Shown: in pieces, positions 51,726-60,877 of the stretch
Layout: every line of letters starts with the position of its first letter
Numbering within the stretch: the first letter of the stretch is position 1
Assembly: GCA_004173185.1 (NCBI GenBank)
Contig: SEFZ01000018.1
Location: 1-64,000, forward strand
Origin: Sphingomonadales bacterium
Lineage (GTDB): Bacteria > Pseudomonadota > Alphaproteobacteria > Sphingomonadales > Sphingomonadaceae
Direction: 5' to 3'
DNA length: 64,000 bases
Notes under the pieces: model-generated
What the model was told of the DNA's origin: nothing
Database searches by the model: none
What the model saw: the letters and a program-made list of their open reading frames with translations, nothing else
Made by a program: the position numbers and the translations under genes

Positions 51726-53870
51726 TCAGTATCGGTAAGCCACCTTCACCTGGTAACTTGCGGGCTCTCCGTAAATCTGCCCAAAGCCGACGGGTGTCCC
51801 GAGGGTCTGGATAAGATATTTGGAGTCCGTGATGTTGGTGCCAAGAATGGAGAAGGTGAAATTGCTGCCGCCGGGGGTGTAGGCCGCAGTCAAATTGACA
51901 AGCGCATAAGCGTCCTGCTGTGTCGCACCGTTCGGATCAAAATAGGTCTTTGACTGGTATGACGCGTTCGCATTCAGCTTGAGTTCGCCGCTTCCCAACC
52001 GGGTCTCGTACGTAAGCGAAGCGTTCCCGCTCCATTCGGGCGATCGCTGAATCGGGCGGCCGCTGACATCGCCGGCCCGGGTAACCACGCCGCCGAGAGC
52101 GGGGTCCCATTCATAAATCTGCACCCCGTCGAACTGCTTGTAAGTGCCGTGGGTATAGGCGAGCCCGGTGTCGAGGCGCAGGCCTTGCGCCAGCGGTCCA
52201 GCAACGTGCAGTTGGGCGCCATAAATCTCCACCTTGCCGGCATTTCGTGTGAACGAAACACCCTGCGAGTAGGTCGCGACCTGCAAATCCTGATAGTCAT
52301 AATAAAAGGCTGACGCTTCGGCCTGCCAGTCGTCGAGCGAGAATTTGGTGCCGATCTCATAGGCGGTCAACTTTTCCGGTCGGGCCGCCACGGGGTCGGG
52401 AGAGTTGGCATTGAAAATCCCCGGCTTGATGCCCTTGCTGAACGAGGCGTAGACGTTCGCGGAACCGGAGATATCATAACGCAGGATGGCTCGCGGCGTC
52501 AGTTCCTTGAACGTCGCTTTCGGAGTGGAATATTGCACGCCCGCAGCGTCGAGGTGGTCCTTTTGCGCGGTATCAATGCTGTAGCGAACGCCGCCGGTGA
52601 GGAACAGATTTCCCAGGCGATAGGTGGCGTCTGCATAAGGAGCGATCGTTGTGGTTTTTTGGCGACCGGCGAAGAAAAAACCGAATGTCGGATTTGGACC
52701 GGCGGAGCCGATTTCCAACGGGTTGGTTTCGCCCGTATTACGATAGAGAAATAGTCCGGTCGTCCAGCTCAGGTCGCCCCCGGGATTCGAGGAAAGGTTG
52801 AACTCCTGCGAGTAGGTTTTCTCGCGCACACGGTAGCGAAGGTAGACAAGCGCTGCCGCCGACCCATCATAATTCCAGAGGTTGAACAAATCATCCTTCC
52901 GGTATTGAGAAAAGGACTTGAGTGTCGCGAATCCGAGGTCAAATTCGCCGGTCAAGTTGAACGCATAGTTTCTCGCCGTTGCCTTGTTGAGGCCGTAGTT
53001 GGCGACCTCCCCGCGATCCGAGACTTCCGGCGCTCCGAAGAACAGGACACCCAGGCTGCGGCCCTGATAGGGGCTGAAATTCACGGTCGACGGGTCGCTT
53101 TGGAAAGCATATTCCCCGCCCAGCGTGAACGATACCGCGTCGGAAGGCTCGATCCGCAGCTTGCCGCGAAGTGCGTAGTTCTTCGCCCGGTTGGCATCCT
53201 CGCCGGTGATCACATTTTTGACAAATCCATCAGTCCGGCGCCCGCTGGCAAAAAGACTGAGCGACACATCATCGCTGAGGGGGCCAGCAAGAAAGAGGTT
53301 TCCCTTCAGGCTGTTCCAGCGACCGTAAGAAACGTCCGCCTCCGCGCGCAGATCGGCCGAGGGTCCCTTCGTCGCGATAAGAATGGCACCGGCGGTCGAA
53401 TTTCGTCCGAAGAGCGTGCCTTGGGGGCCGGCCAGAACCTGAATATTTTCCACGTTCGCAAAATTGAAGCCGGATGGACTGGGCGACGGGACGTAAAAGC
53501 CGTCGATGTAGGTCGCGATGCTTGACGATACGCCGGGTCCCGCATTCGCGGTCCCGATGCCGCGCAGCGACGGCTGGACCCAGGTCGAGGCATAATCGAT
53601 CCGCAGTGCCGGGATCACCTGCGAAAGCCGCGTAGCATCCTCGATGCCTGCCAACGCTAGCTTTTCGTTCGACGCCACGGTGACGGTCACCGGTACATCC
53701 TTCAGCTTTTCGTCGCGTCGTTGCGCCGTGACGATGATGTCTCCCGATGGGGGTGCGATCTCGTCAGCGCCGTCGGGGGCAGGCCCGGGCGCTTGCGCTT
53801 GAGCGAAGGCAACCGCGGGCATGACCAACATCGATGTGCCGATCGCTGCCAGAATAAGTGCTTTTTTCAT
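51726..53870 (-). CDS. TonB-dependent outer-membrane receptor (3)
   Basis: A 714-residue receptor with signal peptide (about 1-24, ending AVAFAQAQ) and the box/plug motif GDIIVTAQRRDEKLKDVPVTV. The plug has IQVLAGPQGTLFGRNSTAG and the barrel ends YQVKVAYRY. It is more distant from receptors 1 and 2 than they are from each other, so it may serve a different substrate. ATG at 53870 follows GGGAGGG. The open frame upstream is not homologous. It lies 107 bases behind the P450 gene in the same direction. Confidence 0.94.
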   Translation of the reverse strand: MKKALILAAIGTSMLVMPAVAFAQAQAPGPAPDGADEIAPPSGDIIVTAQRRDEKLKDVPVTVTVASNEKLALAGIEDATRLSQVIPALRIDYASTWVQPSLRGIGTANAGPGVSSSIATYIDGFYVPSPSPSGFNFANVENIQVLAGPQGTLFGRNSTAGAILIATKGPSADLRAEADVSYGRWNSLKGNLFLAGPLSDDVSLSLFASGRRTDGFVKNVITGEDANRAKNYALRGKLRIEPSDAVSFTLGGEYAFQSDPSTVNFSPYQGRSLGVLFFGAPEVSDRGEVANYGLNKATARNYAFNLTGEFDLGFATLKSFSQYRKDDLFNLWNYDGSAAALVYLRYRVREKTYSQEFNLSSNPGGDLSWTTGLFLYRNTGETNPLEIGSAGPNPTFGFFFAGRQKTTTIAPYADATYRLGNLFLTGGVRYSIDTAQKDHLDAAGVQYSTPKATFKELTPRAILRYDISGSANVYASFSKGIKPGIFNANSPDPVAARPEKLTAYEIGTKFSLDDWQAEASAFYYDYQDLQVATYSQGVSFTRNAGKVEIYGAQLHVAGPLAQGLRLDTGLAYTHGTYKQFDGVQIYEWDPALGGVVTRAGDVSGRPIQRSPEWSGNASLTYETRLGSGELKLNANASYQSKTYFDPNGATQQDAYALVNLTAAYTPGGSNFTFSILGTNITDSKYLIQTLGTPVGFGQIYGEPASYQVKVAYRY

Positions 53871-53977
53871 TTTTCCCTCCCAATTCGCCTCTTTTGTTCG
53901 TGAGGCGTTAGTCATGTCCGCCAAGGCTTCCGGCAGGCAGTTTCTCGATTGCGCGGCCCCACGGGCTCGTTCCGCGA

Positions 53978-55219
53978 TCAACGGGTCTCGAATTCGACGA
54001 GCTGCTTTTGATATCCGCTGACCACATAGGTTGACGCTCGCTCCACGGGCGCGTCGTCTGCAGCAAACCTGATATTTCGGAGGCGATCGAGCATCCGGGC
54101 GATCGATATCCGGATCTCTCCCCGAGCGAGGTGGCTGCCCAGGCAGAAATGGGGTCCGTAGCCGAAGGTAATATGCGATCGTGCATTGCCTCGCTGCGGA
54201 TCGAAGCGATCGGGCTCGTCGAAAACGGTGGGATCGCGATTAGCGGCGCCCCAGCGAAGCACGAGGATGGAGCCTTGCGGAATGGAAACGCCTGCGACCT
54301 CGGTGTCGCGGCTGACAAGGCGGAACAATCCCTGGATGGGCGCCTCGTAGCGAAGCGACTCCTCGACGAAAGCGCCGATTCGTTCGGGCTCGGATCGAAG
54401 CTGCTCCTGGAGCTCTGGCTCGACGATCAACCGGTGGAAGGCATTGCCGATCGCGTTGGTCGTCGTTTCGTTGCCAGCTATGATCAGGAGGCTGGCCATT
54501 GCCACAAGCTCGCCATCCGTGACACGCCGACCATCGACATTGGCGTGAACGATGTCGCTGAACAGAACATCTGCGGGTTCGCTTCGATAGGCCTCCGCAA
54601 TGCCCAGCAGATAATTGTTGAACTCCACCTCGATCCGGATCAGCTCCAGCTCCCGGTCGGGATCAAGAATGGGATTTGTCCCCTCCGCCGAAGATTCGGT
54701 CCAGTAACGGAAGCGCTCCAGGTCTTCCCGCGGCACACCGAGCTGATCTGCAATGACAAGAAGCGGAAGCTTCACCGCGAGATCGGCATGCAGGTCGGCG
54801 CGGCCGGCTGCGATGAATCCCTCGATGCACTCATCGACGACCTGGGTAAGATAGGTCTCCATCTTTTTCACCCGGCCCATGGTGAAGACCTTCTCGACAA
54901 GTGCACGTTGAAAGCGGTGATCGGGCCCATCGCCGGTTACGAGACCTTGGATCGGGACGACCCCGCTTTCCTCGTAAATCTTCATGACCTCAGGACGCAG
55001 TCGCCCACGCATGATTCCGGTATCATTGCGAAAAATTTCTGTGTCAGACGCGATTTTGCGGCATAGGCCATGATCGAGAACGACGAAGAACCCGGTCGAC
55101 GGCTCTTGGTAGACGGGCCCCAACTCCCGCAGCTCTTGATAGGCCGAATAGGGGCATTGCTGGACCGCGGGGTCCATAAAGCTTACCGCGCCGGTCGGCG
55201 CATTAGATGCAGCCGTCAT
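53978..55219 (-). CDS. cytochrome P450 (2)
   Basis: A 413-residue soluble P450. The I-helix is AGNETT (248-253), the K-helix EESLR is near 286-290 and the heme loop FGYGPHFCLG has its cysteine at 359. It is clearly different from the P450 at 7264. ATG at 55219 is chosen because GGAGAGG is well spaced. A GTG five codons upstream overlaps that ribosome site. It heads a leftward series ending with alcohol and aldehyde dehydrogenases, which suits terminal methyl hydroxylation followed by oxidation to a carboxylate. A LysR gene is divergent. Confidence 0.94.
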   Translation of the reverse strand: MTAASNAPTGAVSFMDPAVQQCPYSAYQELRELGPVYQEPSTGFFVVLDHGLCRKIASDTEIFRNDTGIMRGRLRPEVMKIYEESGVVPIQGLVTGDGPDHRFQRALVEKVFTMGRVKKMETYLTQVVDECIEGFIAAGRADLHADLAVKLPLLVIADQLGVPREDLERFRYWTESSAEGTNPILDPDRELELIRIEVEFNNYLLGIAEAYRSEPADVLFSDIVHANVDGRRVTDGELVAMASLLIIAGNETTTNAIGNAFHRLIVEPELQEQLRSEPERIGAFVEESLRYEAPIQGLFRLVSRDTEVAGVSIPQGSILVLRWGAANRDPTVFDEPDRFDPQRGNARSHITFGYGPHFCLGSHLARGEIRISIARMLDRLRNIRFAADDAPVERASTYVVSGYQKQLVEFETR

Positions 55220-55355
55220 TTCCCTCTCCCACACGACGCTTTGCGCCGCTCTTATTTTGCGGCCGCTTCCGGGCCGTCGCTGCGAGGCAAGATTGCAATC
55301 TCGCTAACTTCAGTTCAACAAGTCATTCGGAGTGTTTCGTTAAGGAGAGCTAATC

Positions 55356-56303
55356 GTGGAAGCGGTCCGACACACCGACAATCTTCGGCAACTCGCCCAT
55401 GTCCTCGCACTCCACGAATGCGGCGATTTTGGACGGGCCGCCGAGCGTCTCGGCATCACGAAGTCCGCGCTTTCGCAATCCTTGCAGCGAATGGAGGATA
55501 TTTACGGCGTCCCGCTGTTCGTGCGGGGACGGCGGAAAATCATGGTCACTGTCTATGGCGAGATTCTCGTCGAGACCGCGCGACGGACTTTTCGGACCTT
55601 TAAGGAAACCCAGCGACAGATCGATCTGCTGCGTAACCTCGACGCGGGCCGTCTTGCCATCGCATGCGATCCGCTCCTGGCGGATTCGCTGCTGGCGCCC
55701 GCGCTCCTGAAAATCGTTGCGAAATACCCAAGGCTGGAATTCAACCAGCGGTCGGGCAACTGGCTCGCGATTCAAGAGGATTTCCGCCGGGGCGATCTTG
55801 ACATTTTTCTGGGTCTGAGGCCGGATCAGCCGATCGAGGGATTCCAATTCGAAGAGCTGGAATTGCCGCCGCTTAAGGTTTACGCGCGGCCCGGTCACGC
55901 AATCTTCCTCGAACCCGAGCCGACGCTCGACGACTGCTGGCGGTATCCCATCCTGGCCGCGCCGGTGCCGGACTGGTATATTCAGCGCATCGCAAGGGGC
56001 TCCTCGCGTGACGGTCACAGTCTTGACGACCTGCGGAAATTCTTTCTGGTGAGCGATAGTACCAGCCTCATCCGCGACATAATCTGCGCCAGCGATTCGA
56101 TTTCGGCAGACTTTGCGGCGTCGCTCGGCCCAGAAATCTCGGCTGGGCGCCTTAAAATCCTCGACATCGCTTCGCGTGATCTGAACGAAACCATTCCGGC
56201 TGTGATTATCACGCCGCTTGATCGGGCCCTGCCTCCGTCTGCGGGAAGCCTCGCGGAAGCGATCAAGATGACTGTCGCCGAATTCCGCCGGGAGGGCACC
56301 TGA
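55356..56303 (+). CDS. LysR-family transcriptional regulator (1)
   Basis: A 315-residue LysR protein. The N-terminal wHTH is FGRAAERLGITKSALSQSLQRMEDIYGVPLFVRGRR, with a periplasmic-binding-like effector domain after about 90. The start is GTG, six bases after AAGGAGAG. It is divergent from the P450 gene, the normal layout for a LysR activator and its target, so it probably controls the P450/TonB/dehydrogenase run. No copy of the IclR palindrome lies in the 136-base gap. Confidence 0.92.
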   Translation: MEAVRHTDNLRQLAHVLALHECGDFGRAAERLGITKSALSQSLQRMEDIYGVPLFVRGRRKIMVTVYGEILVETARRTFRTFKETQRQIDLLRNLDAGRLAIACDPLLADSLLAPALLKIVAKYPRLEFNQRSGNWLAIQEDFRRGDLDIFLGLRPDQPIEGFQFEELELPPLKVYARPGHAIFLEPEPTLDDCWRYPILAAPVPDWYIQRIARGSSRDGHSLDDLRKFFLVSDSTSLIRDIICASDSISADFAASLGPEISAGRLKILDIASRDLNETIPAVIITPLDRALPPSAGSLAEAIKMTVAEFRREGT

Positions 56304-56582
56304 GCACACTCCGCACCGGCATGGGCACCAGTGCCGCCCGCGGGCCAGAATCTGCGCGCCGCCCCCACAACCGTCACGGCCGCGAACCCGGCCGCCGGCG
56401 ACAGAGCTTATCTGAGGAAAGGCTGCACGGGCTAGCCGTCGGTCTAAAAACGAGCCGGCAGCTGGCAGACCGTCCGCGCTTGACATGACAGGCGTCTCGC
56501 GGCTCGTGCACCGTCGCAGCGCCAATCGGCTGGCCGGTGTTCCAGTGCCGCCGACGCTCATCGATCGCGGACCGCCCCCGGC

Positions 56583-57806
56583 TCAGGATGGCAGCAGTTC
56601 CTTGAGCGGAATTGCGACATCGGCCAGTTGCTCGGGCGTTGCACGCAGGCCGGCAGTGACGATCATGCGACCTTGCACATAATCCTTGGTCGCATTGACG
56701 CAGTCGATCGCAACCACCTTGCCCCCCTTGAGATAAACGACCGAGAAGCTGCGCGTCGCAGGATCGCCGCGCAGGACCGCCTGATCATGCCCGGCCGATA
56801 GCCCAGCGGTTTGCAGCTTGAGGTCATATTGGTTCGACCAGAACCAGGGGATGGTGTGATAATGGGCCTCGTCGCCGACGATGCCCTTCGCAACGACATT
56901 CGCCTGATCGTTGGCATTTTGAACTGATTCCAGCCGGATCACCGCGCCTTCCGCAAAGCCATTCTCATGCGCGGCGCAGTCGCCGATCGCATAAATATTG
57001 GGAAGGCTCGTCTTGCAGAGCCGATCGACAAGCACGCCATTGCCCCCCTCGGCGCCCGCCGCGATCAACGGTTCGACCGCCGGCACGATGCCGATACCGA
57101 CGATGACGAGATCGGCAGCAATCACCTCGCCATCGGCAAGCCGCACGCCCGTGACCTTCGTTTCGCCCTCGATCGAATCGACGCACACGCCGAGCCGCAG
57201 ATCGACGCCATGGTCACGATGTTCCTTTTCGTAGAAGCGCGAGAGGTCGGGACCCGCAACGCGTGCGAGCACGCGATCGAGCGCCTCGAGCAGCACGACC
57301 TTCTTGCCCGCCTTGGTCAGCACTGCAGCCGCTTCGAGGCCGATATAGCCGCCGCCGATCACGACGATCTGACCCGCGGTTTCCGACGCCGCCTTCATCG
57401 CATCGGCATCGGCGCGCGTGCGCACGCCCTGCACACCCGGCAGGTCGCCGCCCGGGATCGGCAGCATCCGCGGCGCACCGCCGGTCGCCCAGACAAGCTT
57501 GCCATAGCCGATCGTCTCGCCGCCATCGGTGGTGATGCTGTGGCCCACCGGATCGACAGTCACGACACGCTTGCCGAGCAGCATCCTTACTTCGCGCTCA
57601 TCCCAATATTTTGCGGGCCGCAGCTGGATGCGTTCGAATTCCTTCTCGCCCGCGAAATATTCCTTCGACAGCGGCGGGCGCTCATAGGGCAGCTCAGGTT
57701 CGTCGCCGATGATCGCTATCGACCCCATGAACTTCTGGGTGCGCAACATCACTGCCACCTGCGCCCCGCCGTGCCCTGCACCCACGATTACGACGTCAAA
57801 CTTCAT
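56583..57806 (-). CDS. FAD-dependent NAD(P)H:ferredoxin reductase (P450/oxygenase type)
   Basis: A 407-residue reductase of the putidaredoxin-reductase/BphA4 group. The FAD motif [14 protein letters not shown] is at 4-17, the NAD motif [17 protein letters not shown] is near 145-161 and the FAD pyrophosphate site is IYAIGDCA. It would deliver electrons from NAD(P)H to the [2Fe-2S] ferredoxin for both P450s and the Rieske oxygenase. It is the only such reductase in the window, and it lies 41 kb from the only ferredoxin gene. Confidence 0.93.
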   Translation of the reverse strand: MKFDVVIVGAGHGGAQVAVMLRTQKFMGSIAIIGDEPELPYERPPLSKEYFAGEKEFERIQLRPAKYWDEREVRMLLGKRVVTVDPVGHSITTDGGETIGYGKLVWATGGAPRMLPIPGGDLPGVQGVRTRADADAMKAASETAGQIVVIGGGYIGLEAAAVLTKAGKKVVLLEALDRVLARVAGPDLSRFYEKEHRDHGVDLRLGVCVDSIEGETKVTGVRLADGEVIAADLVIVGIGIVPAVEPLIAAGAEGGNGVLVDRLCKTSLPNIYAIGDCAAHENGFAEGAVIRLESVQNANDQANVVAKGIVGDEAHYHTIPWFWSNQYDLKLQTAGLSAGHDQAVLRGDPATRSFSVVYLKGGKVVAIDCVNATKDYVQGRMIVTAGLRATPEQLADVAIPLKELLPS

Positions 57807-57907
57807 GAGGCGCTTCCCGTCCAGGCAAGGACGTCGCCGACGGCGACCCGCAACACGGGCGCCCGCCGGTTGCGCCCAAGAGACGCGTGGCCCGCCGCCA
57901 CGTCATG

Positions 57908-59191
57908 TCAGGCGATCGCGGCAAGCCGATCGCCGTAGAGTTCCAGCGCCCGCCCTTCTTGCACGTGGCGAAGATAGTCCGGGAACATGGCGTTCGTCGG
58001 GCTGTACTGTTTCAGCACTTCGCGGGCCACGACCATCTTGTGGACTTCGGTCGGCCCATCGGCCAGGCCGACCAGATAGGAATTAATCAAGGCATCCGTG
58101 AATGGGGCCTCGGTCGAAAGGCCAAGTGATCCGTGCAAGTGCAGCGCGCGCTCGGCAATATCGTGAAGAACCTTGGGCATCGTGGCTTTCACCGCCGAGA
58201 CATGGAGCCGCACATCCTTCCAATTCCTGCTCTGGTCGGCCAACCAGGCAGCTTCGAGCACGAGCAGTCGGAACTGGCGGATTTGAATCCACATGTCCGC
58301 GATCTTTTCCTGCACCATTTGTTTCTTTGCGAGCTGTTCGCCCTTGGTGAAACGTGAAAGCACTCTTTCGCATGTCATTTCGAAGCATTTCGTCGCCTCG
58401 GCGAGCGTCCGCATCGCATGGTGCATACGCCCACCGCTCAGCCGGACCTGTGCTACGACGAAGGCGTCCCCCTGATCGCCGAGCATCTGATCGACAGGGA
58501 CGCGCACATTGGTCCAGCGCACATGCCCATGGGTATAGCGTTTCTCGCCATAAAAGCCGTAATCACGCACGATTTCAATCCCCGGCGCATCGGCGGGAAC
58601 AATGAACATCGAGGCGCGCTTGTAGGGATCGGATGCGTCGGGGTCGGTGACCGCCATGACGATGTAGAAGCTGGCGAAGCAGGCGTTCGACGCAAACCAT
58701 TTCTCGCCATTGAGCACCCACTCATCGCCGTCGCGTACCGCGGTCATTTCAAAGGCTAGCGGATCGGCACCCCCTTGGGGCTCTGTGATACTAAAACAGG
58801 ATATAATCTCGTTCGCGAGCAGTGGCTCAAGCCATTTCTTCTTCTGTTCCGGCGTGCCGTAATGCGCGAGGATTTCAGAATTTCCGGTGTCGGGGGCCTG
58901 CGTGCCGAACACAATCGGTCCGAAGCGCGACCGACCGAATTGCTCGTTCATCAGGGCTAGCTTGAGCTGGCCATAGCCTTTGCCCCCCAGTTCCGGGCCA
59001 AGGTGGCAGGCCCACAGTCCGCGGTCCCTGACACGCTGCTGGAGAGGCCGCACGAGTAGAACGAAGGCCGGATCGCGAATATCGTAGTGGCTTCCCAAGA
59101 TGTGATCGAGCGGTTCGACCTCGTCGCGCACAAAAGCTGAAATCCAGTCCAGTTCCTTCTGAAAATCCGGTTCGGTCGAAAAGCTCCACAT
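57908..59191 (-). CDS. acyl-CoA dehydrogenase (2), ACAD10/11-like
   Basis: A 427-residue flavoprotein. FSITEPQGGADPLAFEM and WFASNACFASF are the FAD-contact segments. The C-terminal motif GLADGPTEVHKMVVAREVL matches the ACAD10/11-type ending (ADGP-x-EVH), different from the GTSE ending of ACAD 1. Animal ACAD10/11 and bacterial LvaC work with an APH-type kinase on 4-hydroxyacyl-CoA. Three such kinases lie in this island. AAAGGAGG is eight bases before the ATG. A LysR gene is divergent from it. Confidence 0.9.
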   Translation of the reverse strand: MWSFSTEPDFQKELDWISAFVRDEVEPLDHILGSHYDIRDPAFVLLVRPLQQRVRDRGLWACHLGPELGGKGYGQLKLALMNEQFGRSRFGPIVFGTQAPDTGNSEILAHYGTPEQKKKWLEPLLANEIISCFSITEPQGGADPLAFEMTAVRDGDEWVLNGEKWFASNACFASFYIVMAVTDPDASDPYKRASMFIVPADAPGIEIVRDYGFYGEKRYTHGHVRWTNVRVPVDQMLGDQGDAFVVAQVRLSGGRMHHAMRTLAEATKCFEMTCERVLSRFTKGEQLAKKQMVQEKIADMWIQIRQFRLLVLEAAWLADQSRNWKDVRLHVSAVKATMPKVLHDIAERALHLHGSLGLSTEAPFTDALINSYLVGLADGPTEVHKMVVAREVLKQYSPTNAMFPDYLRHVQEGRALELYGDRLAAIA

Positions 59192-59283
59192 TGATAAGAT
59201 CCTCCTTTGCTTAGAGCGTAGCAATGTCAGTTTTCCGAAGTCCAATTGCGAAATTTGCGAATCTTGGTAGGATTTGGTTATGG

Positions 59284-60180
59284 ATGGTAATGGATCTTGA
59301 AGCCCGCCCGTACCGCGCGTTCGTGAAGGTCGCGGAAACCGGCTCTTTCACGCGCGCCGCAGAACTGCTGCACGTGAGCCAGCCCGCGCTCTCGGCGCAG
59401 ATCCGCGAGTTGGAGCGCCGTCTCGGATTTGCTTTGTTCGACCGGCACAGTCGCAGGGTGAGCCTGACGGCTGACGGGCACATTTTCATCGACCGCGCCA
59501 AGCGGCTGATCATCGAAACGGAATGGCTCAATCAATCCGCCCGCGAAATCCGCGATAACAGGCTCAGGATCGGCACCGCGCACCATAGCGGGACCTTCGC
59601 CCTACGCCGGACACTGATCGAAGAATTCATTCGCGCCAATCCCGGGATCCCTCTCGCCGTCTCATCGCGAACGCATGCGCAGCTCTTCGAGGATCTTCGG
59701 ACCGGCGTCATCGACGTCGCCATCACGCTGGAGCTCGTTGACGGCGACCACTCGGCCGTCGAACCGAAAGAAGTCGGCTTCGATCGCTATGCCGTTGAGC
59801 AACGGGCCATAGGCTTCGCATTGCCCGAGGATCATACTCTCGCGAGGTGCGCGACGGACGCCACCATGGTTTCGGGCGCGCAGATCGCAACCATTTCGCG
59901 CGTTCATGGCATCGCCCTTGCGGAAGCAGTCGCGCGCCGGATCACGGATCTGGGGGCCGCCCTCGTCTACCCCCCCGAAGGAGATGCCCAATCGCTCGTT
60001 CGCTATGCCGAGGTGATGGGTCTCATCGCGATCGACCTCGGGTGGCTGGACGGTTTACCGGGGCGAATGGCGCCGGTCGCTTGCCCCGGTCTTGGCCTCG
60101 CGACACAACTCGAGCTGATAACGTTCGGAACGCAACGGACAGCGGCACAGGATTTCTTGTCTTTCGCCCATTCGCAGTAG
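59284..60180 (+). CDS. LysR-family transcriptional regulator (2)
   Basis: A LysR protein of about 298 residues. The wHTH is FVKVAETGSFTRAAELLHVSQPALSAQIRELERRLGFALFDRHSR, followed by a substrate-binding domain. ATG at 59284 (MVMDLEARPYRAF) fits the family N-terminus, with TAGGA about a dozen bases upstream. An ATG at 59224 would give 20 extra residues. Divergent from ACAD 2, it probably regulates that gene. Confidence 0.88.
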   Translation: MVMDLEARPYRAFVKVAETGSFTRAAELLHVSQPALSAQIRELERRLGFALFDRHSRRVSLTADGHIFIDRAKRLIIETEWLNQSAREIRDNRLRIGTAHHSGTFALRRTLIEEFIRANPGIPLAVSSRTHAQLFEDLRTGVIDVAITLELVDGDHSAVEPKEVGFDRYAVEQRAIGFALPEDHTLARCATDATMVSGAQIATISRVHGIALAEAVARRITDLGAALVYPPEGDAQSLVRYAEVMGLIAIDLGWLDGLPGRMAPVACPGLGLATQLELITFGTQRTAAQDFLSFAHSQ

Positions 60181-60348
60181 GGAATCGTTCGGTGTCACGA
60201 TGAATCTTCGCCGCCTATCATCGACGCCTAAGGCCGCCTTGTCCCTTAGGTCGAGCCGGTCTGTGATGCATTCATCGCAGAGAGGCGCCCCATCCATTCG
60301 CCGGACGAGCGCCTCGACACTTTCCGCAATGGTAGAGCCTCTAGCCAT
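60055..60348 (-). CDS. possible small CxxC protein overlapping the LysR 3' end
   Basis: A 97-codon frame begins MARGSTIAESVEALVRRMDGAPLCDECITDRLDL. It looks protein-like, with a CDEC and a later CRC motif that could bind zinc. It has no good ribosome site and overlaps the LysR gene by 126 bases on the opposite strand. The second half looks less natural. It may be a decayed gene whose original end was lost by a frameshift. Confidence 0.33.
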   Translation of the reverse strand: MARGSTIAESVEALVRRMDGAPLCDECITDRLDLRDKAALGVDDRRRRFIVTPNDSLLRMGERQEILCRCPLRSERYQLELCREAKTGASDRRHSPR

Positions 60349-60473
60349 TGGGCGGCTGTAGAGAGGGATCGAGATTCTGGAAATTCACCGATTTCCGAGC
60401 ATGAAATCTGACCGATCGCGAGAACACCGCAATCCCGCCAGATCAGTTTTGGGGTCTGTGCTATTCTCCCGGC

Positions 60474-60696
60474 ATGACGCCCGGCCTAGAACGAGCCGCC
60501 CGCGCACTTTGCGAGTTGGATGCAAATCCGCCCGATGTGGCAAGATTATCTGCCGGAGGCCCGGGCCGCGATCATGGTTCTTCGCGAACCCGACATGACG
60601 ATGAGCGGCGGCGCCGCGCTAAAGGTCGGTCACATTGGCAAAGATGAAGTCGGAAGAATTTATCGAGCCACGATCGATGCCGCCTTGGTCGACTGA
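60474..60696 (+). pseudogene. small conserved-looking protein, frameshifted
   Basis: The first frame reads MTPGLERAARALCELDANPPD from 60474. The +1 frame then continues MWQDYLPEARAAIMVLREPD and on to IYRATIDAALVD with a stop at 60694-60696. The two halves look like one protein of a small family that I know from sphingomonad genomes only as hypothetical, interrupted by a frameshift around 60520-60535. An ATG at 60520 would allow a 58-residue shortened product. The remaining sequence to 60877 shows nothing. Confidence 0.5.
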
Positions 60697-60877
60697 CCGC
60701 CGACCGCAGGCGAACGAAGCGGTGGGAATAAGCAGAACTGGCCGGAAGCTGACTGACTGCTTTAGAGCGCCATCCTGGAACTGCAGACATTGAAATCGGG
60801 TGCGCGGCTACCGACCGCACAACATTTCCGACCAGACGACCACTGGGAAGACGAACAAGGGGAAGCCCAGCCTCCGC

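Noticed and set aside
7264..60180. A classical testosterone or cholesterol degradation cluster
   Set aside because: No ketosteroid dehydrogenase, KshA/KshB, HsaA-type flavin hydroxylase or HIP-CoA ring genes are seen. Extradiol, hydrolase and hydratase genes alone also fit many other aromatic pathways.
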